A stretch of DNA of 64,000 nt, from positions 65,934,552 through 65,998,551 of the forward strand of contig OY726567.1 of the NCBI GenBank assembly GCA_963383645.1. The letters run 5' to 3'. A program made the translations under genes and the position numbers. Position 1 is the first letter of the stretch. The number at the start of each line of letters is the position of its first letter. Below the pieces are notes generated by a model that made no database searches, had not been told where the DNA came from, and was given only the letters and a program-made list of their open reading frames with translations. Below are positions 33,085 through 44,235 of this stretch, in pieces. This stretch comes from Muscardinus avellanarius. Lineage: Eukaryota > Chordata > Mammalia > Rodentia > Gliridae.

Positions 33085-35659
33085 ATGAGACCTGCAGAAC
33101 TGGGCATGGTGGCACACGCTTGTAATCCCAGCATTCGGGCAGCTGACAGCTGAGGATCACTGTTCACAGACAGCCTTAGCTACTTATTGAGGCCCTTCGC
33201 AACTCAGTGAGACCCTGAGTATAGATCGGAGGTTGAATGCCCCTGGGTTCCAGACCTCCAAAAACAAACAAACAAAAATAAAAACCTGCAGTCTTACTGA
33301 GAAGATAGACTTCAGTGTGAGCCACTAAGGAAAGAGGGCCGGAAGGCTCTGGGAGGTGGACATGATGTCTTGGGCAGGTGGTCAGGGCAGCTTCCTGGAG
33401 GCGGTATGGTTGGTCTCTGGCTGGAACTGTGACTCCAGTAGGCTCAGCCACTGTTGTCTTTGTGCCAGCACCTGGTGACATTCTGCCTGGGAGAGGAGGA
33501 TGGTGTGCACACCGTGGAGGATGCCTCCAGGAGGCTGGCCGTCATGGACAGCCAGGGCCGTGTCTGGGCACAAGAGATGCTACTGCGAGTGTCCCCTGAC
33601 CGTGTCACGCTGCTGGACCCCATTTCCAAGGTGCCAGATGGTCTGTGGGTGGAATAAGGGGCTGGGCTTGGCCTCCAACGACAGAGAGCTTGACATGGGG
33701 CTGCCTGAGTCTAGGTCTTGGGAACCCTGACCAAGGCGCCCCAGCCTCTTTCCCAGCCTGCCACCCCAACTGTGAAACAGGGATGTTGTCCGTAACTTCC
33801 TAATCTGAGGTTAACCTGGCCGGTTCCTGCACCTAGCCCTGACATCCCCATTTGATAGTATCATCGACCCCGGGCCTCACTGTATCCCATCATTCTGCCC
33901 GGCAGGAGGAACTGGAGTCCTACCCACTGGGCGCCATCGTGCGCTGCGACGCGGTGACGCCTCCAGGCCGGAGCCGCTCGCTGCTCCTCCTGGTGTGTCA
34001 GGAGCCAGAGCGCTCGCAGCCGGACGTGCATTTCTTTCAGGGCCTGCGCCTCGGGGTGAGCGGCGGGTCAGGGAGGCTGGCTCTGTGGCAGAGTCCCCAA
34101 CAGCGCAGAAGTAGAGCTGGGCCTCGCGTGATGGGGTGGGGCCTGGGGTAAAAGCAAGGTCCGGGTGCTCGCTTGTGCTCGTGGAAGGGACTGTGGCCTG
34201 GAAAAGAGGCCCTGGGAGAAAGCAGGGCTTGCAGACACGTGGAACTCCGTACCAAGACACGACATGGGATGTAGTCGGGGTCTAAAGGCTCCTATATTTT
34301 GAAGACATAGACGGAACTTGGGAGGCAGTGTCCGGGGAACAGCCAGCAGCTGTTCCAGAGCGACTTGGTCTAGAACCAAAGAGCTACGGAACTGGACTCC
34401 ACGGGGAGGCGTGGCCAAGAGCAGGGACAGACTTAAGAGTCAGGGCCTGAGTCCAGGCTGGTTCTACAGGCATGAGCAGGGGCCTGGGGCTGGGCAGGTG
34501 AAGCGGTCAGGGAAAGGCCTGGGGGTGCAGCAGGAGGGCGTAGGGAGGCGTGTTCTGACGATGTGATTGGCAGGCGGAGCTGATGCGAGAAGACGTCCAA
34601 GGGGCCCTGCACAGTTACCGCTCTGGCCGCGGCGAGCGCAGGGCAGCCGCGCTCAGGTGAGAGGAGCTGGACTAGAGACAGGGGAGGGATGGAAAGGGTT
34701 CTCTGGGAATCCTATTTCCCCTCTCTGGACCTCAGTCTCCTCATGAGCTGATAATAAAAGAACGAGTGTTGATCGGGGTCGAGGAAACCCTGGTCAAATC
34801 TTACCTGCGCCTCCCAGACAAGTCGACCCCTCTCCAGGGCTCTACTTTCGTCTGTCCTGGGCCTCGGTTTGGAGTCTCTCGTACTAAGCCACGGATTTCT
34901 CCCTCCCTGGTCCTGTCAATTGGCCCGGCCTCAGTTTCCCCTTTCCTCCGCAGGGCCACGCAGGAGGAGTTGCAGCGCACCTCGTCGCCCGCAGCCGAGA
35001 CGCCCCCTCTGCAGCGCCGCCCGTCGGTGCGCGCGGTCATCAGCACTGCGGAGCCCGTCGCGAGCCGCGGGCGACCCCAGGTGGCGTCCATTCCCGAGGC
35101 GGAGGAGGCGGGGAGGCCTGGGCCGACGCGCACGGCCAGCAGCGCGGGTCCCGCCTCCCCGGACCTGGGTCCCCGCGGTCCTGAGCTAGCGGGTCTGCAG
35201 GCGGAGCGGGAAGTGGTGAGCCGACTGGCCGGCCTCGGTGGGCGGGGACGGGGCCCATCAATCCAGTCCAGTCCTGACTTGGGGGCGGGGCTGGGCGACG
35301 TCTGGGCTCTAGGCCTCGTTGAGGTTAGAATAGCGGGGCTCAGATCTGGTGGTGGGGCCAGAGTTCTGGGGTGTATCGAGGTACTAGGCTTGAGGTCCGG
35401 AGCAGAGTTGAGGGTCTTGGACTCAGGAGTCCCAAGCGTCCCACTGCCTGTCCCGCAGGACATCCTCAACCACGTGTTCGACGACGTGGAGAGCTTTGTA
35501 TCCAGGCTGCAGAAGTCTGCAGAGGCCTCTCGCGTTCTGGAGCACCGGGAGCGAGGCCGCAGGACCCGGCGACGCGAGGCTGGGGGTAAGGAGCGCCCGG
35601 GTGGGACCATGAGTACTCGCCACGGGTCACTTTCTTTTTATTTCTTTTTTCTTTCTCTT

Positions 35660-35713
<54 letters not shown>

Positions 35714-38700
35714 GCGGTACTGGGGATGGTACCCAGGGGCATTTTACCTTCGAGCTGCACCCCCACCCTATTTTTTATTCTTTATTTTGAAACAGGGTCT
35801 CACTGAGTTGCAAAGGGCCTAAGTAGCTGAGGCTGTCCACGAACTGCCATCCTCCTGTCTCAGCCTCCCAAATGCTGGGATTACAAGCCTGTGCCCCACG
35901 CCCAACTAACGGGTCACTTTACAAATCCTTTCCCCGGGATCCTTCTGCAGCCGCCGGCCTGATCTTCCTTCTCATGGAGATCCCCCCATCACTGACTCTT
36001 ACACTGTTCCCCCCACTCCTCCAGAGGGTCTGCTGACGCTACGGGCCAAGCCACCCACGGAGGCCGAGTACACCGATGTGCTTCAGAAAATCAAGTACGC
36101 CTTCAGCCTGCTGGTGAGGAGGCCGCAACCCTGGGTCCCTTGGAGTAGGGGCAGTGGCTCTGACCCACCCATGCATTCATGCAAACGACTTCTCGCACCC
36201 AGGCCCGGCTGCGCAGCAACATCGCCAACCCCTCCTCCTCCGAGCTACTGCACTTTTTGTTCGGACCTCTGCAGATGGTGAGACCGCCCCCAGACCCTCA
36301 GGTCCTCCAGCGGCCGCAATCCGGGTTAGACTTCTAGAGTCTCGTTCCTTCTCCGCTGGCAGATTGTGAACACATCTGGAGGTCCTGAGTTCGCGAGCGG
36401 CGTGCGGCGGCCGCACCTGACGTCTGAGGCTGTGGCGCTGCTACGGGACAATGTCACTCCGCGAGAAAACGAGCTCTGGACCTCGCTGGGGGACTCCTGG
36501 ACCCGCCCAGGGTGAGGGGCGGGGCCGGAGAGCAGGGGCGTGGCGTTTGAGCGAAGGACGCGCCAGCGAGCGAGAGAGGCGGGGCTTAGCCAAGAGGGTG
36601 TAGCTAAAGAAATTGAGGAGGGGTGGGATTTAGGACAAATGCCAGGATCCGGTTGGAAGAAAGGCTAGAAATTTGTGCGGAGAATTAAGAACGCCGGCGA
36701 CCTCTGGTGGAGCTCAAGGTGTAATAATGTATTTAAAAACGTAATTGAGATGCACGTCTGTAATACCAGTATTTGGGAGGCGAGTCATGTAGCGAGGCCC
36801 CCCCGCAATTTAGTGAAAGCCTTTTTTTTCAAAATGAAATAGGTCTGCGGGTGTAGCTCAGAGTTTGGTCGTCCCTGAGTTCGATCGGCAATAGCATATA
36901 TAAGTAAATAAAATTTAAAAGGGTGGGGGATATAGCCTGGAGATAGAATGCCCTGGGTTCACTCCCTAGTCCAAGATAGATCCAGGCATGGTGATGCACG
37001 CCTGTAACCCCAGAACTTGGGATGTTGAGACAGGAAGATCTCAGGTTTGAGGACAGCATCGGCAACCTAGCTAGGTCCAACAATTTAGCAGGACCCTGCT
37101 TCAAAATAAAGAATTAAAAATAGGGCTGAGAGTGTAGCTTGGAGGTAAAATGCTCCTGGGTTCCATCCCAAGTATCGCAAACAAACAAACAGAATCCTTG
37201 AGATAGGAGGTGGTTAGGAAAAGGGGAGAAATTTGGTGAAGTCTATGGTTGAACAAAGTCTGGGGTAGACCCAGATCCCTGAGCCACATGCCTGGTCCCT
37301 GGCTGCAGGCTGGAGTTGCCCCTAGAGGAGGGGCCCGCATACAGCCCCGAATTCTACAGCGGCTGGGAGCCCCCCGCCACGGACCCGCAGGGCCGCGCCT
37401 GGGAGGACCCAGTAGAGAAACAGCTACAGCACGAGCGGCGGCGCCGGCAGGTGCGCTGGGGCTGCCAGGGGGCACCGGGCATAGGGTGGAGGGGAGGGGG
37501 CGCAGCCCACGTGACCCCAGGCTTTCCTACTTCCTACAGCAAAGTGCCCCCCAGGTCGCTGTCAATGGGTGAGTGTCCGTGCTCCAGGGAGAAGCAGGAG
37601 GGTCCGAGAGGGGCATGCCCCGAGGGCTCCTGGTGCTGACTCCACCCCATTTTTCCCCCCTGTCTTTTTCCTTGACTTCCTGGCTCTTCTCAGGTGGGTG
37701 AGGTGGTGAGGAGAGGTGGGGGTTGGGGCTGGGGCTGAGGGGAAGAGCAGGGAGGGAGGGGGCGGGCCCAGACTTCTGGTGTCAAGGGAGGGATTGGAGG
37801 CCCAGATACCTGGGGCTGAGGGAGGAAGGGGCTGGGAGTGGGTTAAGTCTGAGAGGTTAGACCCCCGGGGTCCTCAAAAAGCTGGGAAGCTTCATGCTTG
37901 GGTTCCTAGAGGACAGAGCCTTGGGTATTAGCGGGAAGAGGTTGGGAAATTAGAAATTTGGTTTTGAAGAATTCAGGTTCTGGTGCTTGGGATCCTGCAG
38001 AAAGTCTTGGGACTTGAAGGGCTGGGGGGCAAGTTTCTGGAAAAGTTAGGAATTGTATCTCTGGGCCTCTGGTAGAGGCAAAGGCTGGGAGATTGGACTT
38101 TTGATTTCCCAAAGGCTTTAAAGCACAGCCGAAGCCCCTGCTAGTTGTAGACTTGGGGGCTTTAGGAGAGGAAGTGGCAGCTTGAGACGGGGACTCCTGG
38201 GGCCCTGGGAAGGAAAGGCCTAGGGATGCAAATCCTCGGTTCTACCAAGCTGAGGGGGACAGAGTCTTGGACCCTGGGGAAGGAAGAAGGCAGAGCGAGG
38301 ATGGAACTCTAGGATCCTGGAGCAAGGGGCGAGCAGGCTAGAGGAAATCAACATGGGATGGATGAGAAGAAGACAGTGAAGCTGGAGATGTGGGGGGGGG
38401 TCTGGGTGGGGGCCTGGCAGAGGGTCTCAGCAGGGACAGCGTGCTGGGAGCTGCCAGCCCCACACAGGGGGTGCCGCGGCCCTGAAGACCCCCCCTCTCC
38501 CCTGCACAGGTAGGCCTGATCTGGACTGAGGTCCCTTTCATGGGGGTCAGAGCCAACCCTCCCCCAGGCTGCCTGGTGTCGCAGGACCCCTCTGCGCTTC
38601 TGAGTCTTGAGCTTGGCACCACCGGCTTTCACTCACCTTCTCTGAGCCTCCAGTTGTTTTTTTTTTTTTTTGGGGGGGGCGGGAATAATGATAGGCCCTA

Positions 38701-40967
38701 CCTGAAAGGGTGAGGAATCTACTACAATGCTGTGGCCCAGCTCAAGTTCAAATCCACTATGTGCACAGCAGGGCAGTTACTCAGACATGAACTGCCTGGG
38801 GCCGGTCCAGCCATGCCTCTTATGCTTCCTGACCTTACTCCACTGTGCCTCAGCTTCCTGCCTGTAAAAATGGAAACAATGGGGTCCCTAGGGGAGGAAG
38901 GAACTGAGGGAAGTCCAAATTCATGGACACCCCTAAGAAGGCTTGTCAGAGGCCCCAATCAGTTAATATATGTAACAGACTTTGAAAAGTTGCCTGGCCT
39001 CTCACGTACACAAGTGTTAGCAATTGTTTTTACTTTGCTGATGAGTTCTCATGATACATGAACCCGATGGCCAGAAGATGCTCAATAGATGGCAGCCCTT
39101 CCTAGCTGTGGTCCCTAAGCCTGTTATCGCCTATACAATGAAAATGGTTGGCAGCACCCCATCAAATGCTTACAGCACAGTGCCAGGCAAGGGAAGGAAC
39201 AAAATTTATCCAAGCGGTTATTCCAATTTCAAGCCTCTATTAACAGAATTAACTTGGCCCCTTGCTGCCTGCAACCCCTGCTTGGCTGTAACCCCAGCTC
39301 ACACCTGTATCTTTTAGCCCAAACCATGAGGCTGGCTGGCTCCTTAACTCCAACCCTCCCAATTGTCCTCAGTCACCAAGATCCAGAGCTGGAAGCCGAG
39401 CCCCAGCTGGAGACGGAGACAGCAGGAAAGTGGGTCCTATGCAATTATGACTTCCAGGCTCGCAACAGCAGCGAGCTGTCGGTCAAGCAAAGGGATGTGT
39501 TGGAGGTTAGAAGTGTGGGGACCTGTGGGGCTGAATCCAACCAATCCAGTCCTAGTAGCAGACCCGGGCCCTGAGTCTTTTCTTCATATCCTGCCCAGGT
39601 CTTGGATGACAGACGCAAGTGGTGGAAGGTCCGGGACCAACAGGGCCAGGAAGGATATGTGCCCTATAACATCCTGACACCGCACCCCAGGCCCCAGGCG
39701 GACCACAGCCAAAGCCTTGCTGGAAGCCTGGTGAGCCAGACTCTAGGGTCTACAGAGAAGAATTTGGGGGACAGATCTTTGGTCCTGGGAATGGGGAGTA
39801 AGGGGATCTGGTGTCAAGGGTACTGGTGGAGGATGACTGGGGGCTCCCAAGGTTATCTCCAGAGGGGGCTCAGACCCAGTCTTCTCCCTGACCTATGTAC
39901 TCTCCTCTCGTCCCCCTCTAGGAGAACAGCACTCCTCCTCCCCCACCAGCCCCTGCTCCGGTGCGGCCCCACTGGGACAGCTGTGACAACCTCAACAACC
40001 TGGACCCCAGCGAGAAGGGTGAGTGGTGGGGCATCTCCTTCAAGAGGCGATCCTGGCTCTTGCTTTCCAGGCAGGGAAACTGAGGCTTGGAAAGAGAAAA
40101 TGGACTGTCATCCATCCTGGGGATGCTAGAGGCCTTGAGTGCGCACTCCTTCCCTGTTTTCCGCCTACAGAGAAATTCTCCCAAATGCTGAGTGTCAACG
40201 AGGAGCTGCAGGCGCGCCTGGCCCAGGGCCGCTCGAGCTCCAGCCGTGCAGCCCAAGGGCCCCGCACTCCAGAGCCACAGCTCAGCCCACACTCCGATGC
40301 CCGGAAAGTCCGCGCCTGGCTACAGGCCAAGGGCTTTAGCTCTGGGTGAGTGGGGCTGGCCAGGCTCCTGAGATGTGGGAGATGAGACTGCAGGGCTCAG
40401 GACTGGCCCAAGGCAAGCGTGTGTCTGGTTGCAAGGGTGGGAAAACAGGCTGTGTTGGCACATTCTCCAGGCTCTGATTGGAGTCCCCAGTGAAGCCCTG
40501 CCCCTGAGTGTGCATTTGCTGATGGCACGCTGCGATTTGGCACTCAACAGTGCCTGCCCTAGCTTGAGAGCTAGGGAATGCTGCGGACTGGAAAGGTGGC
40601 TGGAGGGGCCGCAGCTGACTGGCCTGCAAGCCTGACGCTCACCCTCTACCCCTGTTCAGGACTGTGGATGCGCTGGGCGTGCTGTCTGGCGCACAGCTCT
40701 TCTCGCTGCAAAAAGAAGAGTTGCGGGCAGTGAGCCCTGAGGAAGGGGCACGTGTGTACAGCCAAGTCATGGTGCAGCGTGCGCTGCTAGAGGTGAGCCA
40801 GGAAGCGCTCCTATCTTGGTCCGAAAAAGGCACCAAGGGCTCGGGCACCAAGGTTCTTATTTCCACCCACCACCACCCAGGACAAAGAGAACGTGTCAGA
40901 GCTGGAGGCAGTGATGGAGAAGCAGAAGAAGAAAGTGGAAGGCGAGATGAAATCAGAAGTCATCTGA
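29451..40967 (+). CDS. EPS8L1: EPS8-like protein 1, complete coding sequence (19 coding exons)
   Basis: Join of 29451-29467, 31310-31350, 31676-31734, 33469-33630, 33906-34055, 34574-34656, 34954-35215, 35459-35585, 36025-36113, 36203-36277, 36363-36511, 37309-37450, 37540-37568, 39373-39505, 39599-39730, 39922-40018, 40171-40345, 40660-40792 and 40881-40967. The total is 2142 nt in frame, 713 aa (human about 723). Domains: PTB (about residues 28-160), SH3 (about 480-538, ALYDF-like [21 protein letters not shown]) and a C-terminal SAM-like effector region (about 625-688). EPS8-family proteins link Eps8/Abi/Sos-type signalling to Rac and the actin cytoskeleton; EPS8L1 is epithelial. It is slightly shorter than human in the proline linker after the SH3 domain. 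All splice sites are GT-AG; the donor after the fourth exon (GTGCCA) is weak. Confidence 0.97.
29468..31309. other. EPS8L1 intron with MIR, SINE and purine repeats
   Basis: MIR fragment about 29625-29760; unique sequence to 30040; (TA)n 30045-30060; minus B1-dID 30075-30282; plus B-type dimer 30332-30525 whose tail is the purine tract 30523-30656, then an extra dID arm 30657-30712 with a CA tail; minus MIR about 30935-31135 ('gagaaactgaggcaggagga' core). Confidence 0.7.
30523..30656 (+). repeat. Pure purine tract (GAA)n-(GGA)n in EPS8L1 intron
   Basis: 134 uninterrupted purines on the sense strand: about 18 GAA units then about 23 GGA units, sitting between two dID arms of a SINE. Confidence 0.95.
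31310..31350 (+). CDS. EPS8L1: EPS8L1 coding exon 2
   Basis: 41 nt encoding [14 protein letters not shown] plus one base. CACCAG acceptor, GTGAGT donor. Confidence 0.93.
31440..31640 (+). repeat. ~37-bp minisatellite, EPS8L1 intron between coding exons 2 and 3
   Basis: About five units ('ggtctgagggaggaggtcta', 'gagggcggggcctggaccct'), same family and orientation as 28470-29360, ending about 35 bp before coding exon 3. Confidence 0.85.
31676..31734 (+). CDS. EPS8L1: EPS8L1 coding exon 3
   Basis: 59 nt encoding [20 protein letters not shown], the entry into the PTB domain. GTGAGT donor. Confidence 0.95.
31735..33468 (+). mobile_element. EPS8L1 intron with SINE run
   Basis: Left arm 31928-32040; B-type dimer 32045-32240 plus extra dID arm 32270-32330 with a (TAGA)n tail (32351-32392); dimer 32610-32815; A-type dimer 32835-33035 with (AAAT)n 33043-33086; truncated dimer 33095-33260. 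The flanks 31735-31925 and 32393-32605 are unique. Confidence 0.8.
33469..33630 (+). CDS. EPS8L1: EPS8L1 coding exon 4 (PTB)
   Basis: 162 nt, 54 codons, starting [20 protein letters not shown] and ending [12 protein letters not shown]-domain core. The donor GTGCCA departs from consensus, but the protein continues perfectly into the next exon. Confidence 0.95.
33906..34055 (+). CDS. EPS8L1: EPS8L1 coding exon 5 (PTB)
   Basis: 150 nt, [17 protein letters not shown] ... [19 protein letters not shown] ... LRLG. Second half of the PTB domain. GGCAG acceptor and GTGAGC donor. Confidence 0.96.
34056..34573. other. EPS8L1 intron, unique GC-rich sequence
   Basis: No repeat or exon recognised. G-rich on the sense strand. 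Confidence 0.4.
34574..34656 (+). CDS. EPS8L1: EPS8L1 coding exon 6
   Basis: 83 nt, [22 protein letters not shown] (here [15 protein letters not shown]) helix at the end of the PTB domain. GTGAGA donor. Confidence 0.95.
34954..35215 (+). CDS. EPS8L1: EPS8L1 coding exon 7 (linker)
   Basis: 262 nt, the largest exon. It encodes [20 protein letters not shown] ... [11 protein letters not shown] ... LQAEREV. A basic and proline-rich, probably disordered linker with high CpG content. Confidence 0.95.
35459..35585 (+). CDS. EPS8L1: EPS8L1 coding exon 8
   Basis: 127 nt, [20 protein letters not shown] ... [16 protein letters not shown]. Helical segment with a very basic end, shared by EPS8 paralogues. 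Confidence 0.96.
35586..36024 (-). mobile_element. EPS8L1 intron with pyrimidine tract and minus SINE
   Basis: Pyrimidine-only stretch about 35636-35713 ending in perfect CT repeats, immediately followed by a minus-oriented B-type dimer 35714-35910. The CT run is its A-tail side. Confidence 0.85.
36025..36113 (+). CDS. EPS8L1: EPS8L1 coding exon 9
   Basis: 89 nt, [20 protein letters not shown] and [15 protein letters not shown] donor. The 89-bp intron to the next exon is the shortest in the gene. Confidence 0.96.
36203..36277 (+). CDS. EPS8L1: EPS8L1 coding exon 10
   Basis: 75 nt, [20 protein letters not shown] and GPLQM. Confidence 0.96.
36363..36511 (+). CDS. EPS8L1: EPS8L1 coding exon 11
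   Basis: 149 nt, [20 protein letters not shown] ... [24 protein letters not shown] plus GG. Highly conserved EPS8-family region. Confidence 0.96.
36512..37308 (+). mobile_element. EPS8L1 intron with degenerate SINEs
   Basis: Degenerate plus dimer 36745-36900, solo dID arm 36920-36970, and plus dimer 36975-37175. The first 200 bp after the exon are GC-rich and unique. Confidence 0.7.
37309..37450 (+). CDS. EPS8L1: EPS8L1 coding exon 12
   Basis: 142 nt, [20 protein letters not shown] ... [24 protein letters not shown] donor. Confidence 0.95.
37540..37568 (+). CDS. EPS8L1: EPS8L1 coding exon 13 (29-nt microexon)
   Basis: Encodes QSAPQVAVN plus GG of Gly. It lies between an 89-bp and a 1.8-kb intron. 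CTACAG acceptor, GTGAGT donor. The match to human [10 protein letters not shown] supports it. Confidence 0.92.
37569..39372 (+). other. EPS8L1 1.8-kb intron with G-rich decayed minisatellite and MIR
   Basis: About 37730-38330 has G-rich phrases reminiscent of the ~37-bp minisatellite ('gggctgagggaggaagggg') but no clean period. A T-run and G-run at 38655-38685. MIR in plus orientation about 38730-38890 ('cactgtgcctcagcttcctg'). No SINE and no additional exon recognised. Confidence 0.5.
39373..39505 (+). CDS. EPS8L1: EPS8L1 coding exon 14 (SH3, first half)
   Basis: 133 nt, [20 protein letters not shown], then [20 protein letters not shown] and DVLE. Start of the SH3 domain with the ALYDY-type motif as CNYDF. 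Confidence 0.96.
39599..39730 (+). CDS. EPS8L1: EPS8L1 coding exon 15 (SH3, second half)
   Basis: 132 nt, [20 protein letters not shown] and [13 protein letters not shown]. The tandem Trp and GYVPYN are the peptide-binding SH3 signature. Confidence 0.97.
39922..40018 (+). CDS. EPS8L1: EPS8L1 coding exon 16 (proline-rich linker)
   Basis: 97 nt, [20 protein letters not shown] then [12 protein letters not shown]. About a dozen residues shorter than the human linker as I recall it. Confidence 0.94.
40171..40345 (+). CDS. EPS8L1: EPS8L1 coding exon 17
   Basis: 175 nt, [20 protein letters not shown] ... [22 protein letters not shown] (reads [19 protein letters not shown]). Start of the SAM-like effector domain. 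Confidence 0.95.
40660..40792 (+). CDS. EPS8L1: EPS8L1 coding exon 18 (SAM-like domain)
   Basis: 133 nt, [44 protein letters not shown]. Actin-binding/effector helix bundle of the EPS8 family. Confidence 0.96.
40881..40967 (+). CDS. EPS8L1: EPS8L1 coding exon 19 (stop codon)
   Basis: 87 nt, [28 protein letters not shown], stop TGA at 40965-40967. The charged helical tail matches human. Confidence 0.95.
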   Translation, partial: DKENVSELEAVMEKQKKKVEGEMKSEVI

Positions 40968-41277
40968 CCCTTCCCAGCCCCTTCACAGAGTGCCAAGACA
41001 GCAGGTTTCCCTGAGCCCAACAGGAGGACAGACACCAGCCGCTCCCCACCAATGTTAGTAGATCTCTCCAAGGATCAAGGGCTCATTCTGCCCTGGACTC
41101 CCCGCTCCTGCAGGGAAGATTGAACAGCCCTTGCTGGAATCGCTCCAAAGCCATCACAGACTGGCGGAGGGGGCGGGGTGGAGAAATTACCGAAAAGCAC
41201 TCCGGGACCCTCGAGAGGGCACAACCCCAGAGAGGGATCTCTCACAAGCCATGTGCATTGTAATATGTTGCCCAGTC

Positions 41278-41283
41278 TATAAA
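41278..41283 (+). terminator. EPS8L1: Candidate EPS8L1 poly(A) signal (TATAAA)
   Basis: Variant hexamer 311 bp after the stop codon, followed by a T/GT-rich stretch. No AATAAA is closer. Inferred only. Confidence 0.35.
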
Positions 41284-42740
41284 CAGCCTCTTCTTATCAG
41301 GCAGTGTCATCTGTACCATCTCTAACTGGCCTCCTGGGAGCACAGGGAGAGCATCGAAGGGGACAGGAATCTGGGAGAGAGCCACCTTCTTAGGTTTCTC
41401 CAGTCCCTCCTGAGGACCCCAACCTGGGCTGCCTCCTGACCTCCTGGCCACCAGTGTATCCTCCAACTTGCCCATCTTCTGAGCGCTCGTCCCTTGCCCA
41501 GTCATTCCCCGGCTTCCCTTGGCCTTCTCAGCCTCCTGGTCTGGCATTTGAGCACCAGAGGTGACCCTACCAGCCTTCCCAGCTTCCCCTCTCAGTACCC
41601 CATCTCCAGCTGCATTCTGGGCCTGCTCTTCTCCACTCCCAGGCTCCCTTAAATAAGCAGGGGTTTTGCACCTGCTGTTTCTGCTGGCCAGAACAGAGGT
41701 TCTCTGCCTGGAGAACTCTGGTCTGCCTCGAATACCCACTCTGAGGAAGTCTGTCCCCATTCCCTAAGCTAGCCGCCCAGTGTCCACCTCTTGGCCAGAG
41801 GTCCAGCCATGGAGAAACGGCTGCCTAAGCATGCCACAGGTTCCTGTCCACTTCATCCTCTGAGGCAATGACAGTACAAGCTTTCTGACCCCACAAGAAC
41901 TAACTCCTTTCTGGTGGCTGATGAAGGCAGGTTTTCTCTGGATCTCACCCTTCCTCAGACTAAACAGTCCTCTGACTTTAGGAAGAATGGTCCCTTCTCT
42001 CTCTGCCCTGGCTCTTCCCCAGAACACCCCTGTAAAGCACCACTCTAGCATTCCTGTGGGACTCCAAACCTTCCCCATAAAATTTAGTTTCTACCTGAGC
42101 CACCAGCTGGTGCTCATCAAAACTGGGTAAGATCAGTCATCCTCTGGTAGACAGGAACCCCATGTAGCCCCCACTTTGATGCCTCATGCCTCAGTTTCTT
42201 TCTGGAATACTGGCCACTTAAGATCTCCAAGATTCCTACATGAAACCTGTCCCTAATCCCCCCCCCCAAACATCTCCCTTGGTTCCCTATGGCCCGTGAG
42301 GTACGACCCAAGCTCTAGCTCGGCAGCCAGTGCTCCGAGATGCCAGGTTCACAGCACCTGCTTCCCTCTTCCTGCCCCTAGGCATCAGTTCATGCTGCTC
42401 CCTCTGCCTTGAGCATCCTCGACCCATGGGTGTCTAATCATTACCTAGGGCCCCACCACTCACTTCTAACAGAGGAACCAGAAATGCAAGCAGCTCCCTA
42501 AGCTGCCTTGCTTCATCTCCCCCTCAGTCCCACCGTGGCTCCCACTGCCAGGCTGATACGTCTGCAGGAAGCAGACAGGCGACCTAGTGAACAAACCAGC
42601 TTCCACTAGGCCTTCCAGTGTCCCTGCAATCTAGTTATTGCCCACCATCTCCACTACCATCACCCTAATCTAAGCCACCAGCAAGCACATCTTGCTAGGA
42701 TTTCACCCTTAGCTGGTCACTCTGTCACACTCTGTCACCC
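41284..42740. other. Unique spacer between EPS8L1 and PPP1R12C
   Basis: Non-repetitive sequence with no recognised exon. A 172-codon open frame on the minus strand (41242-41760) overlaps the EPS8L1 3' UTR but resembles nothing I know. Confidence 0.4.
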
Positions 42741-42744
42741 CCAC

Positions 42745-43901
42745 ACATCTATAATCCCAGCTGAGACAGGAGAATCACCCATTCAAGGCTAGCCTTGGCA
42801 ACTTAGCAAGACCCCGTTCAAAATAAAAAATAAGAGGACAGACCTGGTGGCACAGGCTTGTAATCCCAGTACTTGGGAGGCTGAGACAGCAGGTTCATGG
42901 CCAGCCTCAGCTACTTAATGAGGCTCTCAGCAACTTAGTGAGACCCTGTTTCAAAATAAAAAATAAAGCTGGGCGTGGTGATGCACACCTGTAATCCCAG
43001 CATTCAGGAGGCTGAGACCGGAGGATCGCGGTTCGTGGACAGCTTCAGCTGCTTAGTGAGGCCCTCCATAACTTAGTGAGACCCTGTCTAAAAATAAAGA
43101 GTAAAAACAAATAGGGCAGGGGGTGTAGCTCAGAGGTCTAATGCCCCTGGGGTTCCATCCCCAGACCCACAAAAAATAAAAATAAAAATAAAAAATTAAT
43201 AAAAAATAGGGCTGGGGTACAGCTCAGAGGTACAATGCTCCTAGGTTCTATCCCCAGTTTTGCTAAACAAACAAATAAACAAACAAACAAACAAACAAAC
43301 AAATAAATAAATAAATGGCTTGAGATAGCTCAGAGGTAGAATGCCCCCTGGATTCCATCCCCAGTACCAAAACAAAATAACCCACATCAGGTGGAGGCAG
43401 GATGGACAGGCCTCCCATCTCAGGGCTTACTAGAGCCATGTCTCCGACCAGAGCCATCACTTCTTTAATTTCATCCCCTACTACTTTCCTGTAGCCACAG
43501 CAGCTCCTTCCTCCACCTTAGTGTACAAGGTACCCTCCTATCCCAGGATCTTTGCATGTATGGCACTTACTACCCAAAGAATGCAACCCTCAGACACATG
43601 GCTCGCTCCCTGATACCTTCAAGTATCTGCCTATCCCAGCTTTTCCCTAGGCCTACCCTTCTGCCTTTTGTCTTTGCCTGTTTTGGTCACTCCTGTAAAG
43701 ACTGCAGGGAGAACAAAATCTGGCAAGTAAGATATGGCCAATAATTACTGAGGGACAGATGGACAAATGCCCTCTCAGAAGACAGCTCCTACTAGACAGA
43801 GTCACTGTTGCCATGTGAGAAAGAAGATCTTGGATTTGTTACAGTGCCCTACTTTTCCAGAGAAAAGTACACACACATACATATATATTATATACATATT
43901 A

Positions 43902-43949
<48 letters not shown>

Positions 43950-44235
43950 TTTGTACTGGGGATGGAACCCAGGGGCATTCTACCTCAGAGATACACCCCC
44001 AGCCCTATTTATTTATTTATTTATTTATTTATTATTATTATTATTTTTTATGGTATTGGGGGTGGAACCCAGGGGCTTTTCTACCTCCAGGCTATACTCC
44101 CAGACCTATTTTATACTTTATTTAGAAACTGGGTCTCACTAAGCTGCTGAGGCTGGCTTCGAACCAGCGCAATCCTCCTGTCGTAGCTTCCCAAATGCTG
44201 GGATTACAAGCATGTGCCACCACACTTGGCTCAGA
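42745..44235. mobile_element. SINE cluster between convergent genes
   Basis: Plus left arms 42745-42830 and 42838-42960, B-type dimer 42968-43170 with two further dID arms 43205-43260 and 43315-43372 separated by A-rich and (AAAC)n 43265-43316. Unique 43380-43860. (CA)n 43904-43948 then minus dID arm 43955-44010 and minus A-type dimer 44050-44230. Confidence 0.8.

Noticed and set aside
34766..35806. 346-codon frame on the plus strand
   Set aside because: It reads EPS8L1 coding exons 7 and 8 through their introns and into a CT repeat. The splice sites and conserved protein show separate exons.
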